A stretch of 64,000 nucleotides of DNA, taken from assembly GCF_014672835.1 (NCBI RefSeq), contig NZ_CP060244.1, positions 1,033,001 through 1,097,000 on the forward strand. The letters are read 5' to 3'. Source of the DNA: Entomobacter blattae (GTDB lineage: Bacteria > Pseudomonadota > Alphaproteobacteria > Acetobacterales > Acetobacteraceae). Shown here piece after piece: positions 37,072 to 45,328 of the stretch. The position numbers were made by a program, and so were the translations under genes. The number at the start of each line of letters is the position of its first letter. Position 1 is the stretch's first letter. The notes beneath the pieces were generated by a model, which saw only the letters and a program-made list of their open reading frames with translations, had not been told where the DNA came from and searched no databases.

Positions 37072-37131
37072 TATAGAAACTCCTACTGAAAAGAAGAGCT
37101 TCTTTGACCGCCTGTTTAAAAGGAGTATTGC
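37072..37131 (+). pseudogene. minD: 3' end fragment of septum-site protein MinD
   Basis: The frame reads ETPTEKKSFFDRLFKRSIA and stops in an ATGA overlap with the minE start. It resembles the basic amphipathic membrane-binding tail of MinD. Everything upstream is lost. Confidence 0.6.
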
Positions 37132-37330
37132 ATGAGTTTCTTTTCCAATTTCTTTGCTCGTAATAGCTCTGCCCCCGTCGCACGAGACAGGCTCCAGATT
37201 CTCCTCTCTCATGAGCATTCCAACAACGATCTTCCTTCTGATCTTTTAGCAAAACTTAACCATGAAATTCTGGAAGTTATTAAAAAACATATTTCCATAG
37301 ATCAGGAAAAAATTCAGGAAAGCCTCTTCT
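37132..37330 (+). pseudogene. minE: Truncated cell division topological factor MinE
   Basis: The frame starts at ATG with AAAAGGAGT upstream and reads SFFSNFFARNSSAPVARDRL, then QILLSHEH and HEILEVIKKHISIDQEKI. These are the membrane-targeting and anti-MinCD parts of MinE. The sequence then leaves the family (ESLFFPRVGYWSF), and the topological specificity domain is missing. An intact minCDE should be elsewhere. Confidence 0.8.
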
Positions 37331-37619
37331 TTCCTAGAGTGGGGTATTGGTCATTTTGTGGGAGCTTTTTCTGATTCTTCTCCCATCTTTGAACCCCGTC
37401 TTTGAACCCTGTCTTTGAAAGCAGCTTGGAAGCTGACCATTTTACACCTGGAAAAGGGATGTAGTTTTAGGGCCAAGTGAAGAAGGGATTGCAGCTTTGG
37501 GGGGATATTCGCAAAACCCGTATTGCGGTCTTGTTGCGTATGAGCATTTTCTCTGCCTTGGTCGTACGGGAAAAAAATAAAATAGTGAGAAAATAAAAAA
37601 CAGTGGAAAAATAAAATTT

Positions 37620-37990
37620 GGGGGAAGCTGTACATCTTCCACCAATACAGGCAAAAAAGACGGTGCAACGACTTCATCAATCAATAACGTTTCTGTTGCT
37701 CCGCAAATCCCTCCCCGGCGCATTTTAGCATTCAGCAAAATCTTACGGGCCATCTCCAGTTCTGCATCCGTATGGATATAAATATGGCATAACCCTTCAG
37801 CATGCGTTAACATTGGCCCTCATTGGCCCTCATTGGCCCTCATTGGCCCTCATTGGCCCTCATTGGCACCCGAGATTCGTGAAGAACGAATCCGACAAGC
37901 GATTTCTCGCCTCGTGGAATGATGAGCTCTATCATATCAGAAGCATGAAGCATTTCCTTAACGCGCTCCCGATCACTATTGGGGGCAATG
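37620..37990 (-). pseudogene. proA: Fragment of gamma-glutamyl phosphate reductase ProA invaded by a 10-bp repeat
   Basis: The minus strand reads DRERVKEMLHASDMIELIIP and RGEKSLVGFVLHESRVP, then the tandem repeat CCAATGAGGG. After it comes HAEGLCHIYIHTDAELEMAR, then KMRRGGICGATETLLIDEVV. These are neighbouring conserved blocks of ProA (proline synthesis), with the family's catalytic Cys in GGICGATE. In intact ProA the two parts are joined directly, so the repeat (37811-37867) expanded inside the dead gene and shifts its frame. Confidence 0.8.
37811..37867. repeat. 10-bp tandem repeat (CATTGGCCCT, five copies plus partial)
   Basis: Perfect copies lying inside the proA fragment. Confidence 0.9.
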
Positions 37991-38003
37991 AGAAGAAAGA
38001 TTT

Positions 38004-38210
38004 CTATACCGGATCAACCAACCACACAAGTGTTCCTTCGGTTGTAATATGGCTTGCTACTTCTGCTGGATCACCAACCCTAACGCGAGAAAATACTTCT
38101 TTTTTGCTCGCACCGTTTAACATAAAGACAACATGACGGCTTGAGTGAATTGCTGGAAAAGTTAACGTCACCCGAGTATGTGGGGCATCTATTGGTTGGT
38201 TCTTTAGCAA
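38004..38210 (-). pseudogene. pgl: C-terminal fragment of 6-phosphogluconolactonase
   Basis: RVTLTFPAIHSSRHVVFMLN, then GASKKEVFSRVRVGDPAE and TEGTLVWLVDPV, is the final third of Pgl (pentose phosphate pathway). It includes the conserved RVTLT block and the terminal TLxWxVD. No upstream part of Pgl is recognisable. Confidence 0.75.
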
Positions 38211-38553
38211 ACATATTCCCCCTATAGTGATGGGGGATACGGGGACTACTCAACTTCTTGTCTCGTGGGATATGAAAAACGTTGCAGAAAAAATGTCGCA
38301 GAAAAATTTAATAGAAAAATTTCGTAGAAAAAATTCCGGCACCGATAATCATAATATTCTCCTTTGTGAGCTTGAATTTGTGAGCGTGGAACCTTTTTTA
38401 GTTATCATATCCTCATTAATGATATGTGCGGCTTGCCGATTATGGCCCAAAACGGGCTACCCTGTTCTGTACGATGCCCCTTATTGGCAATGCCGCGCAT
38501 TCCGTCCAACAACATTAAAGCCCAATAACATTAAAGAAGGAAATGAGGAAGGG

Positions 38554-40194
38554 TCAGGCACCAGGTAAAAAGGCGTTAAGGTGGGTAAAGGGGTCTGCTC
38601 CTGAAAGGTCGACATTGGTAAAGGTGACCCTTCCCGTAGTGGCCCCTGATAGGGCGAAAATGGTGTTTTTCCCATCAAAGGAAGAAGTAGCCGTAACACC
38701 TGTCGCCAGCTGGAGAATATTGTGGGAAGTGGGGTCTATGCCCTGGGAGAGGGAGAAGTTTTTAATGGTAACATCCACCTCGTTTATCCAGTCTGCTTGT
38801 GGGGTCTCTGATTGTGGAGTTTCTGGGTTTTCTCCTTCAGAGGAGATGGCAGATGGAGCGGTAGATGAGTCGGCCCCCTGCCCAATGCTCAGCACATAGA
38901 AGGTGGTTTCGCCTTTGGGAGTAAAGGTGCCCACATCAATATTGGAAACCCCTGCGCGCAATATCCCCATAAAGGTGTTTTTCAGATCGGAGACCGTAAC
39001 ATTCTCATGGTTCTGGTTATAATATATTCTGCCGGTTGTATCCCCTACCCCTTTAATGACCAAAGTTTTCTCTGTTCCTGTGATGGGTTCCCAATCGTCT
39101 GATGCTGGAACAGCAGCTAAGGGCTCCAGGCTAGAGGCGCTAGCTAGCAGCGTCAGTAAAGAAAGACTATTGGCCTGAGCGGTGGTTCCACCATCTGAAG
39201 GGGTTAGAAACGTTCCCAGATTAATGGCGATATCGCCGCTGCCGGATGAATAGATACTATTGTTGGTTCCCCCTATATTAACAAAACTGGTGCTATTACC
39301 ATTCCACAAGGTATTGTTGTCGTTGAGGGATAAAGAACTCAGAACAGAAGATGTCTTCCCGTTTAAAACAAGGGTTGTATCTTGCCCGTAAAAGTTCAGA
39401 ACCCCCTCTTTTTGGTATAGGATGGTGTGCACGTCGGAGGTTTGGGTAACGGTATAGTAGTAAGGGGCATATCCGGAAGTATCGCGTTGGGCTACATCCA
39501 GCACAAGGGAAAGGCTGCCTGCCATTTTAGAGCCGTTCATCTCTAACCCACCAGGGAGTAGGCTGCCCATACTTTCGGTAGAGCTTGTTTGGGGACTTTC
39601 GTCTGATGTCCCTTCATCAGTGATGGTGGGAAGGGCATTATAGATAATGAATTCGCCCCTGTTTTTGGCAGCAAAAATGTTGGATTGATACCCCAAGCTG
39701 GCCGGTGCCTGAAGTTCATACTCAAGCCTTCCAGAGTTTGCCCAGACATCATTGCCCCCTAAATCTGTCACATAGGCGGAAAGAGGGCTTTCCTCTCCAT
39801 TTAGAACGATGGTTGAATAGAGTGCCGTAATGTGGTGCTGAGTAGGGTCAGCGGCACTGCTCCTATCAAAAATAATAAAGTGGTCCGTGTTGGAGTGCCC
39901 TGTGGCATAAATATTGCTTGTTGCCGTAGGTGCTCCGAGACTCAGGAAAGAGCCATTTCCCAGCGCAAAAACAGCAATAGTACCAAACTGGACAATACCA
40001 GGGTCAATCGCAATAACACCTGTGGTGGGGGTACCAATAATAGAAAGGCGCTCAATTTTTGTTGCGCTTGTTTGGATGGTATTGATCTCGCCACTACTGT
40101 TGGAAGTCACGTTGACCGTCACATCATCACCTTCTGTGGTAGAGATTGAATAATTTTGTTTGCCACCTAAAAAGCTAAAATTTTGACTTGCCAT
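38554..40194 (-). CDS. Cysteine-free beta-rich protein, paralogue 2; candidate type I secretion cargo
   Basis: A 546-residue paralogue of the 35.1-kb protein, with the same order of blocks. AIDPGI precedes FALGNGSFLSLG; TALYSTIVLNGEESPLSAYV leads to DLGGNDVWANSG (paralogue 1: DIGGNEVWANSG); SLSLNDNNTLWNGNS follows. The C-terminal domain has DPTSHNILQLATGVTATSSF, VTFTNVDLSGADPFTHL and ends FLPGA. It is longer because of a Ser/Glu/Gln/Pro-rich insert (about residues 435-455) and extra loops. It has no cysteine and no Sec signal. The two genes are co-oriented but separated by 2 kb of debris, suggesting an old tandem duplication. Export by the type I system at 59-63 kb is inference. Confidence 0.7.
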   Translation of the reverse strand: MASQNFSFLGGKQNYSISTTEGDDVTVNVTSNSSGEINTIQTSATKIERLSIIGTPTTGVIAIDPGIVQFGTIAVFALGNGSFLSLGAPTATSNIYATGHSNTDHFIIFDRSSAADPTQHHITALYSTIVLNGEESPLSAYVTDLGGNDVWANSGRLEYELQAPASLGYQSNIFAAKNRGEFIIYNALPTITDEGTSDESPQTSSTESMGSLLPGGLEMNGSKMAGSLSLVLDVAQRDTSGYAPYYYTVTQTSDVHTILYQKEGVLNFYGQDTTLVLNGKTSSVLSSLSLNDNNTLWNGNSTSFVNIGGTNNSIYSSGSGDIAINLGTFLTPSDGGTTAQANSLSLLTLLASASSLEPLAAVPASDDWEPITGTEKTLVIKGVGDTTGRIYYNQNHENVTVSDLKNTFMGILRAGVSNIDVGTFTPKGETTFYVLSIGQGADSSTAPSAISSEGENPETPQSETPQADWINEVDVTIKNFSLSQGIDPTSHNILQLATGVTATSSFDGKNTIFALSGATTGRVTFTNVDLSGADPFTHLNAFLPGA

Positions 40195-40534
40195 GATACG
40201 TTATACTCTCTTTGAGATAGTGATATAAAAAACAATATTAACGATACAGAGAAAAAACGAATATAAAAATAGATTTTACTTTTATATTTCATTTATTCGA
40301 AAAAATATGTCTTTGTGTGTTAACGAATAAAAAATAATTTTAGTTCTTTTTAGTTCCATAACTAATTTTATTACTTAGTATGATAGATATTTATTGTAAT
40401 TTTTACTTTTTTAAGAATGATTCTTAAAATAAGAATTTGATTCATGAGGATCATGGGGGAGAATAAATAGTCTCAAAGGCGGGTCGTGGTAACCCGTTTT
40501 GCATTCCTGTTATGTTTTTGATACGTAAAAAGGT
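40195..40534. promoter_or_regulatory. AT-rich divergent intergenic region
   Basis: Very AT-rich (40200-40440) between the minus-strand paralogue 2 and the plus-strand lipoprotein gene, so promoters for both should be here. A short hairpin CGGGT/ACCCG followed by TTTT is at about 40480-40500. Confidence 0.4.
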
Positions 40535-41161
40535 ATGACACGCTCTTTATGCAAAGCTCTCTTTTTTGTTACTGTGTTCGTACTGCTAACAGGTTGTGCT
40601 GAGTCTCCTCCGGCTCAACACGAAAATGTGTGTGCTATCTTTACTGAAAAATCCGATTGGTACGACGCTGCCAAAGAGATGCAAGGCAAGTGGCATATTC
40701 CCTTTTATGTTCCTCTGGCCATGATGGAGCAGGAATCAAGCTTTCAAAGTGATGTTCACCCGCCTGAAACCTATTTGTTGGGGTTTATTCCATGGGGGTA
40801 TGTGAGCTCTGCTTATGGGTATGCCCAAGCGAAGGATGAAGTGTGGGAAGATTACCAAGATAACACTGGCCATACCAGCGCGGATCGAGAAGATTTTGGT
40901 GACGCGCTTGATTTTATGGCCTGGTATATGTCTAAAAGCCGACATTACAATAAAGTCCCCTATAGCAATGCTTATGCCCATTATCTGAACTATCACGAAG
41001 GGTGGGGGGGATACCGCCGGGGAACCTATCGTGCCAAAAAATGGCTTATGGGGGTTGCTGGGAAAGTGAGCAATAGGGCGGAGCGGTATAAAAGGCAATA
41101 TGCCAGCTGCAAGGCGCGGCTGGATAAGAAAGACGATGATGGGTTTTTAGGGTTGTTTTAA
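40535..41161 (+). CDS. Lipoprotein with lytic transglycosylase (SLT) domain
   Basis: A 208-residue outer-membrane or periplasmic muramidase. The signal peptide ends in the lipobox LLTGC, so it is lipid-anchored. The catalytic segment LAMMEQESSF carries the Glu of the SLT fold, followed by GYVSSAYGYAQAKDEVWEDY (the G-Y-A/M-Q motif). Later YLNYHEGWGGYRRGTYR is the conserved C-terminal YN/YHEG loop. It is related to the small SLT proteins of acetic acid bacteria and E. coli MltC-type catalytic domains. It cuts glycan strands for turnover or envelope machines. It is a single gene, with decayed CRISPR-like tract F beginning 20 bases after the stop. Confidence 0.85.
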   Translation: MTRSLCKALFFVTVFVLLTGCAESPPAQHENVCAIFTEKSDWYDAAKEMQGKWHIPFYVPLAMMEQESSFQSDVHPPETYLLGFIPWGYVSSAYGYAQAKDEVWEDYQDNTGHTSADREDFGDALDFMAWYMSKSRHYNKVPYSNAYAHYLNYHEGWGGYRRGTYRAKKWLMGVAGKVSNRAERYKRQYASCKARLDKKDDDGFLGLF

Positions 41162-41182
41162 AAACAGGGTGCCTAATTATTG

Positions 41183-41332
41183 GTGTTGCCCCCACACAGA
41201 GGTAGATAGTCGGCAGCTTTAGAGGCCGAACAGTTTTTAGCAATGCTGCTTCCGTGCAGAGGAGGATAGTCGTCCCTATTATTGCACCAATTCATATGAA
41301 GGGCGCTGACTCCGCACAAAGGCGGATTTCCC
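41183..41332 (+). repeat. Decayed type I-E CRISPR tract F (three units, exact 60-bp period)
   Basis: Units start at 41183, 41243 and 41303. The first begins GTGTTGCCCCCACACAGAGG and is plainly related to the intact array's GTGTTCCCCGCACACGCGG. The third contains TCCGCACAAAGGCGGAT, close to the I-E palindrome. The 30-base segments between units differ. It lies 760 bases upstream of the intact array on the same strand. Confidence 0.7.
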
Positions 41333-41339
41333 CTAGAGC

Positions 41340-42060
41340 GAGAGTCTCTTGGCAAGAGAGGATTGATTTTTTTTAGGGGTGTTATCAGGCAGAAGGGGAT
41401 GGGATTGGTTTTTTGGTTTTTTCTCAAGGTGCAAATGGCCGATCATCAAGGATATTGGTGACCGCGAAAGGGTGGGTCATATAGGGATTGCCCTTATCGG
41501 CGAGTTTCTGGCTTCTGGTCTTTATAAGCCTTTAGAAAAGAAGATTTAATATTTTTAACATAACGGCCAGCAGCATCCCCCATCCTAACGGCCTGCCCTA
41601 TTGCTTCGGGTTGAGCCAAAATGAGCCTTTAGGGCCATGGCATAAGTTTTTTGCGGAATGTTCGTTTCAGCTTTTAGAGTATAGGATTTTATCCACTCAA
41701 AAGGCATTACCAAGAGGGGTAGCCCTTTTAGGCGGGCTCTTTATCTTCTGGAAGTTGAATGCCATTAATCCGGTATTGAACTTCATTATGATCACCGCGG
41801 ACATGGATTTGGTCAAAACTCTCTTGAGCAACTTTACACTTTTTATTGTGTCTGCTTATTGTGTTTGTTCTGGTTTCTTCGTTGGTTTTTTCTTGGGTTG
41901 GGTTCTTTTTTCCCTTAAGATCATCTTTTCCTCTGGTTTTTTAGTCTGCCCAAGAGTGGGCTTGTTCTCTCTCTGTCTGTTTCTTCTGGAGATCTTTTTC
42001 TCGACAGGGGATTAGAGGCTCTGATAGAGTGTGTTTTTATTGGTAGATTCTTTGACAGAA
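41340..42060. other. Spacer between decayed tract F and the intact CRISPR leader
   Basis: A hairpin TCTCTT/AAGAGA at about 41345-41360 is followed by an 8-T run (41367-41374). A TonB-receptor fragment is at 41736-41845. A 134-codon plus-strand open frame at 41611 is antisense to that fragment and is not called. Confidence 0.5.
41736..41845 (-). pseudogene. Plug-domain fragment of a TonB-dependent receptor
   Basis: Minus-strand reading VAQESFDQIHVRGDHNEVQY, then RINGIQLPED, ends in a stop. This is the plug-domain motif (SFGQLHVRGEHNEVQYRING-type) of outer-membrane receptors common in acetic acid bacteria. No barrel sequence remains. Confidence 0.7.
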
Positions 42061-42095
42061 AAATAACGACGCCAAATCAATAACTTACACGAAGA
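42061..42095 (+). promoter_or_regulatory. CRISPR leader with consensus IHF site
   Basis: AATCAATAACTTA (42075-42087) fits the IHF consensus WATCAA-N4-TTR perfectly and ends 8 bases before the first repeat. In type I-E systems IHF bends the leader at this place to guide Cas1-Cas2 insertion. The leader is AT-rich, as expected. Confidence 0.65.
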
Positions 42096-43527
42096 GTGTT
42101 CCCCGCACACGCGGGGATGAACCGTCAACGAATAACTCTTCTCACAGTTTTATCAAGTGTTCCCCGCACACGCGGGGATGAACCGAGGTTTCACGAGCCT
42201 TAAGAAAGGTTAGTAAGGTGTTCCCCGCACACGCGGGGATGAACCGCCGCGAGGTGGCGGTTTTCTGTCATTTAACGTGTGTTCCCCGCACACGCGGGGA
42301 TGAACCGGAAACATTTCATTTCGGATTTCTCTACGTCACGTGTTCCCCGCACACGCGGGGATGAACCGGTCTATCTCCCCTTCCCTGACCTGTATGGGAT
42401 GTGTTCCCCGCACACGCGGGGATGAACCGCCAATGCGCGCAGGGCCATTGAGAGTGGAGAGGTGTTCCCCGCACACGCGGGGATGAACCGTCTATGACCC
42501 ACCTCTATAACGATACAGACAGGTGTTCCCCGCACACGCGGGGATGAACCGCGTAAACGTCCACATCTGTTTGCTGTGTATTGGTGTTCCCCGCACACGC
42601 GGGGATGAACCGGGCGGGGCTGAGCAGGCTCTCCCGTAATGAGGGTGTTCCCCGCACACGCGGGGATGAACCGCGGCTTTCCACCTGTGTTTATGTTCAA
42701 TGCCTGTGTTCCCCGCACACGCGGGGATGAACCGACATTTTTCTGAAAATAAAATTTCAAAAAATTGTGTTCCCCGCACACGCGGGGATGAACCGGCAGG
42801 GGTTGATGTTATAGCGAGCAATATAGCGTGTTCCCCGCACACGCGGGGATGAACCGCTGTTTTCCTCTTATTGCTTTAGATTCAATAAGTGTTCCCCGCA
42901 CACGCGGGGATGAACCGTTACAATAAGAGTTTGTGCACCGGAAAATGGAGTGTTCCCCGCACACGCGGGGATGAACCGCATAACAGGCATCTGACCACGA
43001 GACCCAATGCGTGTTCCCCGCACACGCGGGGATGAACCGGTCGCAAGAGGGTTAAAAAATAAAAGTGCAGAGTGTTCCCCGCACACGCGGGGATGAACCG
43101 TGTAGTGAGGGTTTGGCTGAATGTTACAAGCCGTGTTCCCCGCACACGCGGGGATGAACCGGAGCGCAAACGGTTGTTGTCCAGCAAATAGTGGTGTTCC
43201 CCGCACACGCGGGGATGAACCAGCTTTTCCATTTTGGGTTACGTCAATCTGTTCGTGTTCCCCGCACACGCGGGGATGAACCGCCGTGCTATCTGGCGGT
43301 TTGATTCAGCCATTTGTGTTCCCCGCACACGCGGGGATGAACCGCACGAGGGCATAAACCCCTATATTTACGTTAAGTGTTCCCCGCACACGCGGGGATG
43401 AACCGCGGGAGAGTAGGGATGGAGTTTTTAGGTTTTGGTGTTCCCCGCACACGCGGGGATGAACCGATGGACTATAAAAACGTTGAGGGCTATAAAGAGT
43501 GTTCCCCGCACACGCGGGGATAGTGTA
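42096..43527 (+). CRISPR. Type I-E CRISPR array, 24 repeats and 23 spacers
   Basis: 29-bp repeats recur at exactly 61-base intervals from 42096 to 43499, with 32-bp spacers. The repeat has the I-E palindrome CCCCGCACACGCGGGG and ends GATGAACCG. All copies are identical except two: the one at about 43194 ends ACCA, and the last (43499) loses its 3' end (GGGGATAGTG). A degenerate last repeat puts the leader on the left, agreeing with the IHF site. No two spacers are alike, and none visibly matches this window. No cas gene lies within 64 kb, so the Cas proteins must be encoded elsewhere or be absent. Confidence 0.97.
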
Positions 43528-44360
43528 TCAAGAAGGAGTGTGTTGTCTTTCAAGAGGAGAGGGTATGGTGGTTTCTGTAATGTAGATTATTGGCCTGCAA
43601 AAGGTATGGGGGGGTGTGGGTAGGCAGGAGTTGGTTGAGTATTCTCAATGATCGAAAATTTTTTCGAGAAAATTTTGTTAAAAATGGTTTTAGGAGTTTC
43701 CATTTAGGCTTGGTTTTAAGCGTGGTTTTGCAAACCTTGTTCTACCATGAATGCCTGTAAGGAGTTCGACCTCGCTGTTGGCATGGATATTGGGGTAAGG
43801 CTTATAAGATCTAGACGATGAGCACTGGATGGATCGTAAAAAGTGAGAGATGGCCCATATCTTCAAAGAAGACAGTACTCATGTTCCGATACAGCCTTGC
43901 CTAGTGATCATGGGCAGGTTGTAGAGAGAAAAAGCAAAGAGAGCGGGCTACACGACCCTTCAGCTGAGAATTGGCACTGCAAAGGTAAAGCTGCAAAAGT
44001 AAAAATGTTAGCAAATTCAATCTTTTACTTTCTTGGAGATGCCTCTTGGGGGTGCTTATAAACATGCGAAAGGAAGGCTGTTTGAAGGAATATGTTTTGG
44101 CGAGTTTTATGGGAGGGAAGATAAGAGAGGGCAAAGCCACTGTAAGGCAGGCTTAACCTATTATCGAACGGATCTTTCTTATACTGAAAGCTCAGGTCAT
44201 TAAAGCGCAGGGCTGCATCTTCAAAGCGTAGGCTTTTCATCCTGATCATCTTAACAATGGTTCTGCCAAAGGTCAGGCTAAAGATGAAGTTTTTTCTGGA
44301 CTTGGGCTTCTTGCCTCATCATTTGGGTTGATCCGACACCAAAAGCGAGGTAGGAACCTT

Positions 44361-44575
44361 ACCCTTTAGGTGTGGAATAATCTCCAGATACGGGTAGGTC
44401 GCAAAGCCCGGTGGTGGGGCCACCTTGCCGATTATGTGTGGAATATCCGAAATAGTGGAAAATAATCCACCTCTATACCGAGTGCTCTCCCCTAGCTATG
44501 GAATATCTCCCGCAGGATGCAGGCGGTGGTAGCGGCAGCAAGCATCTTCTTCCCTAGATATGGAATATCCTCTTT
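44361..44575 (+). repeat. Decayed CRISPR-like tract G (four units, ~61-bp period)
   Basis: Units with T(G/A)TGGAATA at 44371, 44437, 44497 and 44559 (spacings 66, 60, 62). The better copies read CCCTAGCTATGGAATATC. The third begins GTGCTCTCCCC, like the 5' side of the I-E repeat. It lies 850 bases downstream of the intact array on the same strand. Confidence 0.5.
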
Positions 44576-45209
44576 GTCAACCAAGAAAGGGAGAAAATAA
44601 GAAAGGGATAATAAAGAGATAAGAAGAGCACAGGGCATGGCCAGGGTAGGTTTCCATAGGGGGGAACCCAGCAGACAAGAGAGAAGATACGTTTTTAACA
44701 TCCTGTGCCGGGTTTTGGTGGCCAGTTTTACCCAAACAGCTGCGAGAACCTCACCCAATATCTCAGGGCTGTGCAGGTTGACCAGTGAGGGTAGTGCTGA
44801 ACGAATGGGTGCAGCACTGTCCTTAATCATTAAAAAGGCCATTTTTCCCCTCTGGTGATTTTCATAGAAAAACTCGTCTCGTTTGTGCTACGTCATCTCC
44901 TAGGGCGCGCTGTGACACGGTGATATTCTATCTGCCGTAGCTTTTGCGATATGTGGGTTCTGGTAGGCCCACCGGCGTGCCTAATCCTCTCTTCTTCATT
45001 TTTAAATAGCTGTAAATTGCCATATCGGGCAGAATTTATACTGTCTTTGCAGACGCTTTAGCACTTTTTGTTCTATCGTATAAAACGACTGTACAGAGTT
45101 TTCATCCCCGTATTTCTATGGTTTTACAATTATCATCATGGGGGTGTTGGCCATTATGGAATAATTCTTGCTCGGGGCTATTGCCAAAGTCCCCACGGCC
45201 AGCTACCTC

Positions 45210-45283
45210 TAGCCTAGTAGCCTAGTAGCCTAGTAGCCTAGTAGCCTAGTAGCCTAGTAGCCTAGTAGCCTAGTAGCCTAGTA
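45210..45283. repeat. 8-bp tandem repeat (AGCCTAGT, nine copies)
   Basis: Perfect copies in a non-coding region, 46 bases from the ybaK stop codon. Confidence 0.9.
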
Positions 45284-45328
45284 TTATACCTAAGAGGCTC
45301 AATACCATAACATCACTCACTCCTGATT

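Larger units (their letters stand above)
36462..38553. other. Stretch of repeats and housekeeping gene fragments
   Basis: It contains an approximately 17-bp tandem repeat (36690-36815), a diverged APC permease piece (36820-36880), the minD end plus minE start (37072-37330), a proA fragment with an internal 10-bp repeat (37620-37990) and the pgl end (38004-38210). 38211-38553 holds nothing I can assign. Confidence 0.6.
43528..45328. other. 1.8-kb non-coding stretch after the CRISPR array
   Basis: No recognised gene. It contains decayed CRISPR-like tract G (44361-44575) and an 8-bp tandem repeat (45210-45283). A 116-codon minus-strand open frame (44492-44842) overlaps tract G and has no recognisable family. 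Confidence 0.5.

Noticed and set aside
41611-42015. 134-codon plus-strand frame before the CRISPR array, considered as a cas gene remnant
   Set aside because: It is antisense to a TonB-receptor plug fragment and has no Cas1/Cas2 motif. Its hydrophobic composition is the mirror of a Lys-rich minus-strand sequence.
42371-43269. Overlapping minus-strand open frames of 104-136 codons with repeated PRVCGEH and PACAGNT motifs
   Set aside because: They run across the CRISPR array and are translations of the 61-bp repeat-spacer units (the period is not a multiple of three, so motifs alternate). No gene is there.
44492-44842. 116-codon minus-strand frame with possible membrane segments
   Set aside because: It overlaps decayed tract G, lacks a ribosome site and family motifs, and its hydrophobic part is short and irregular.
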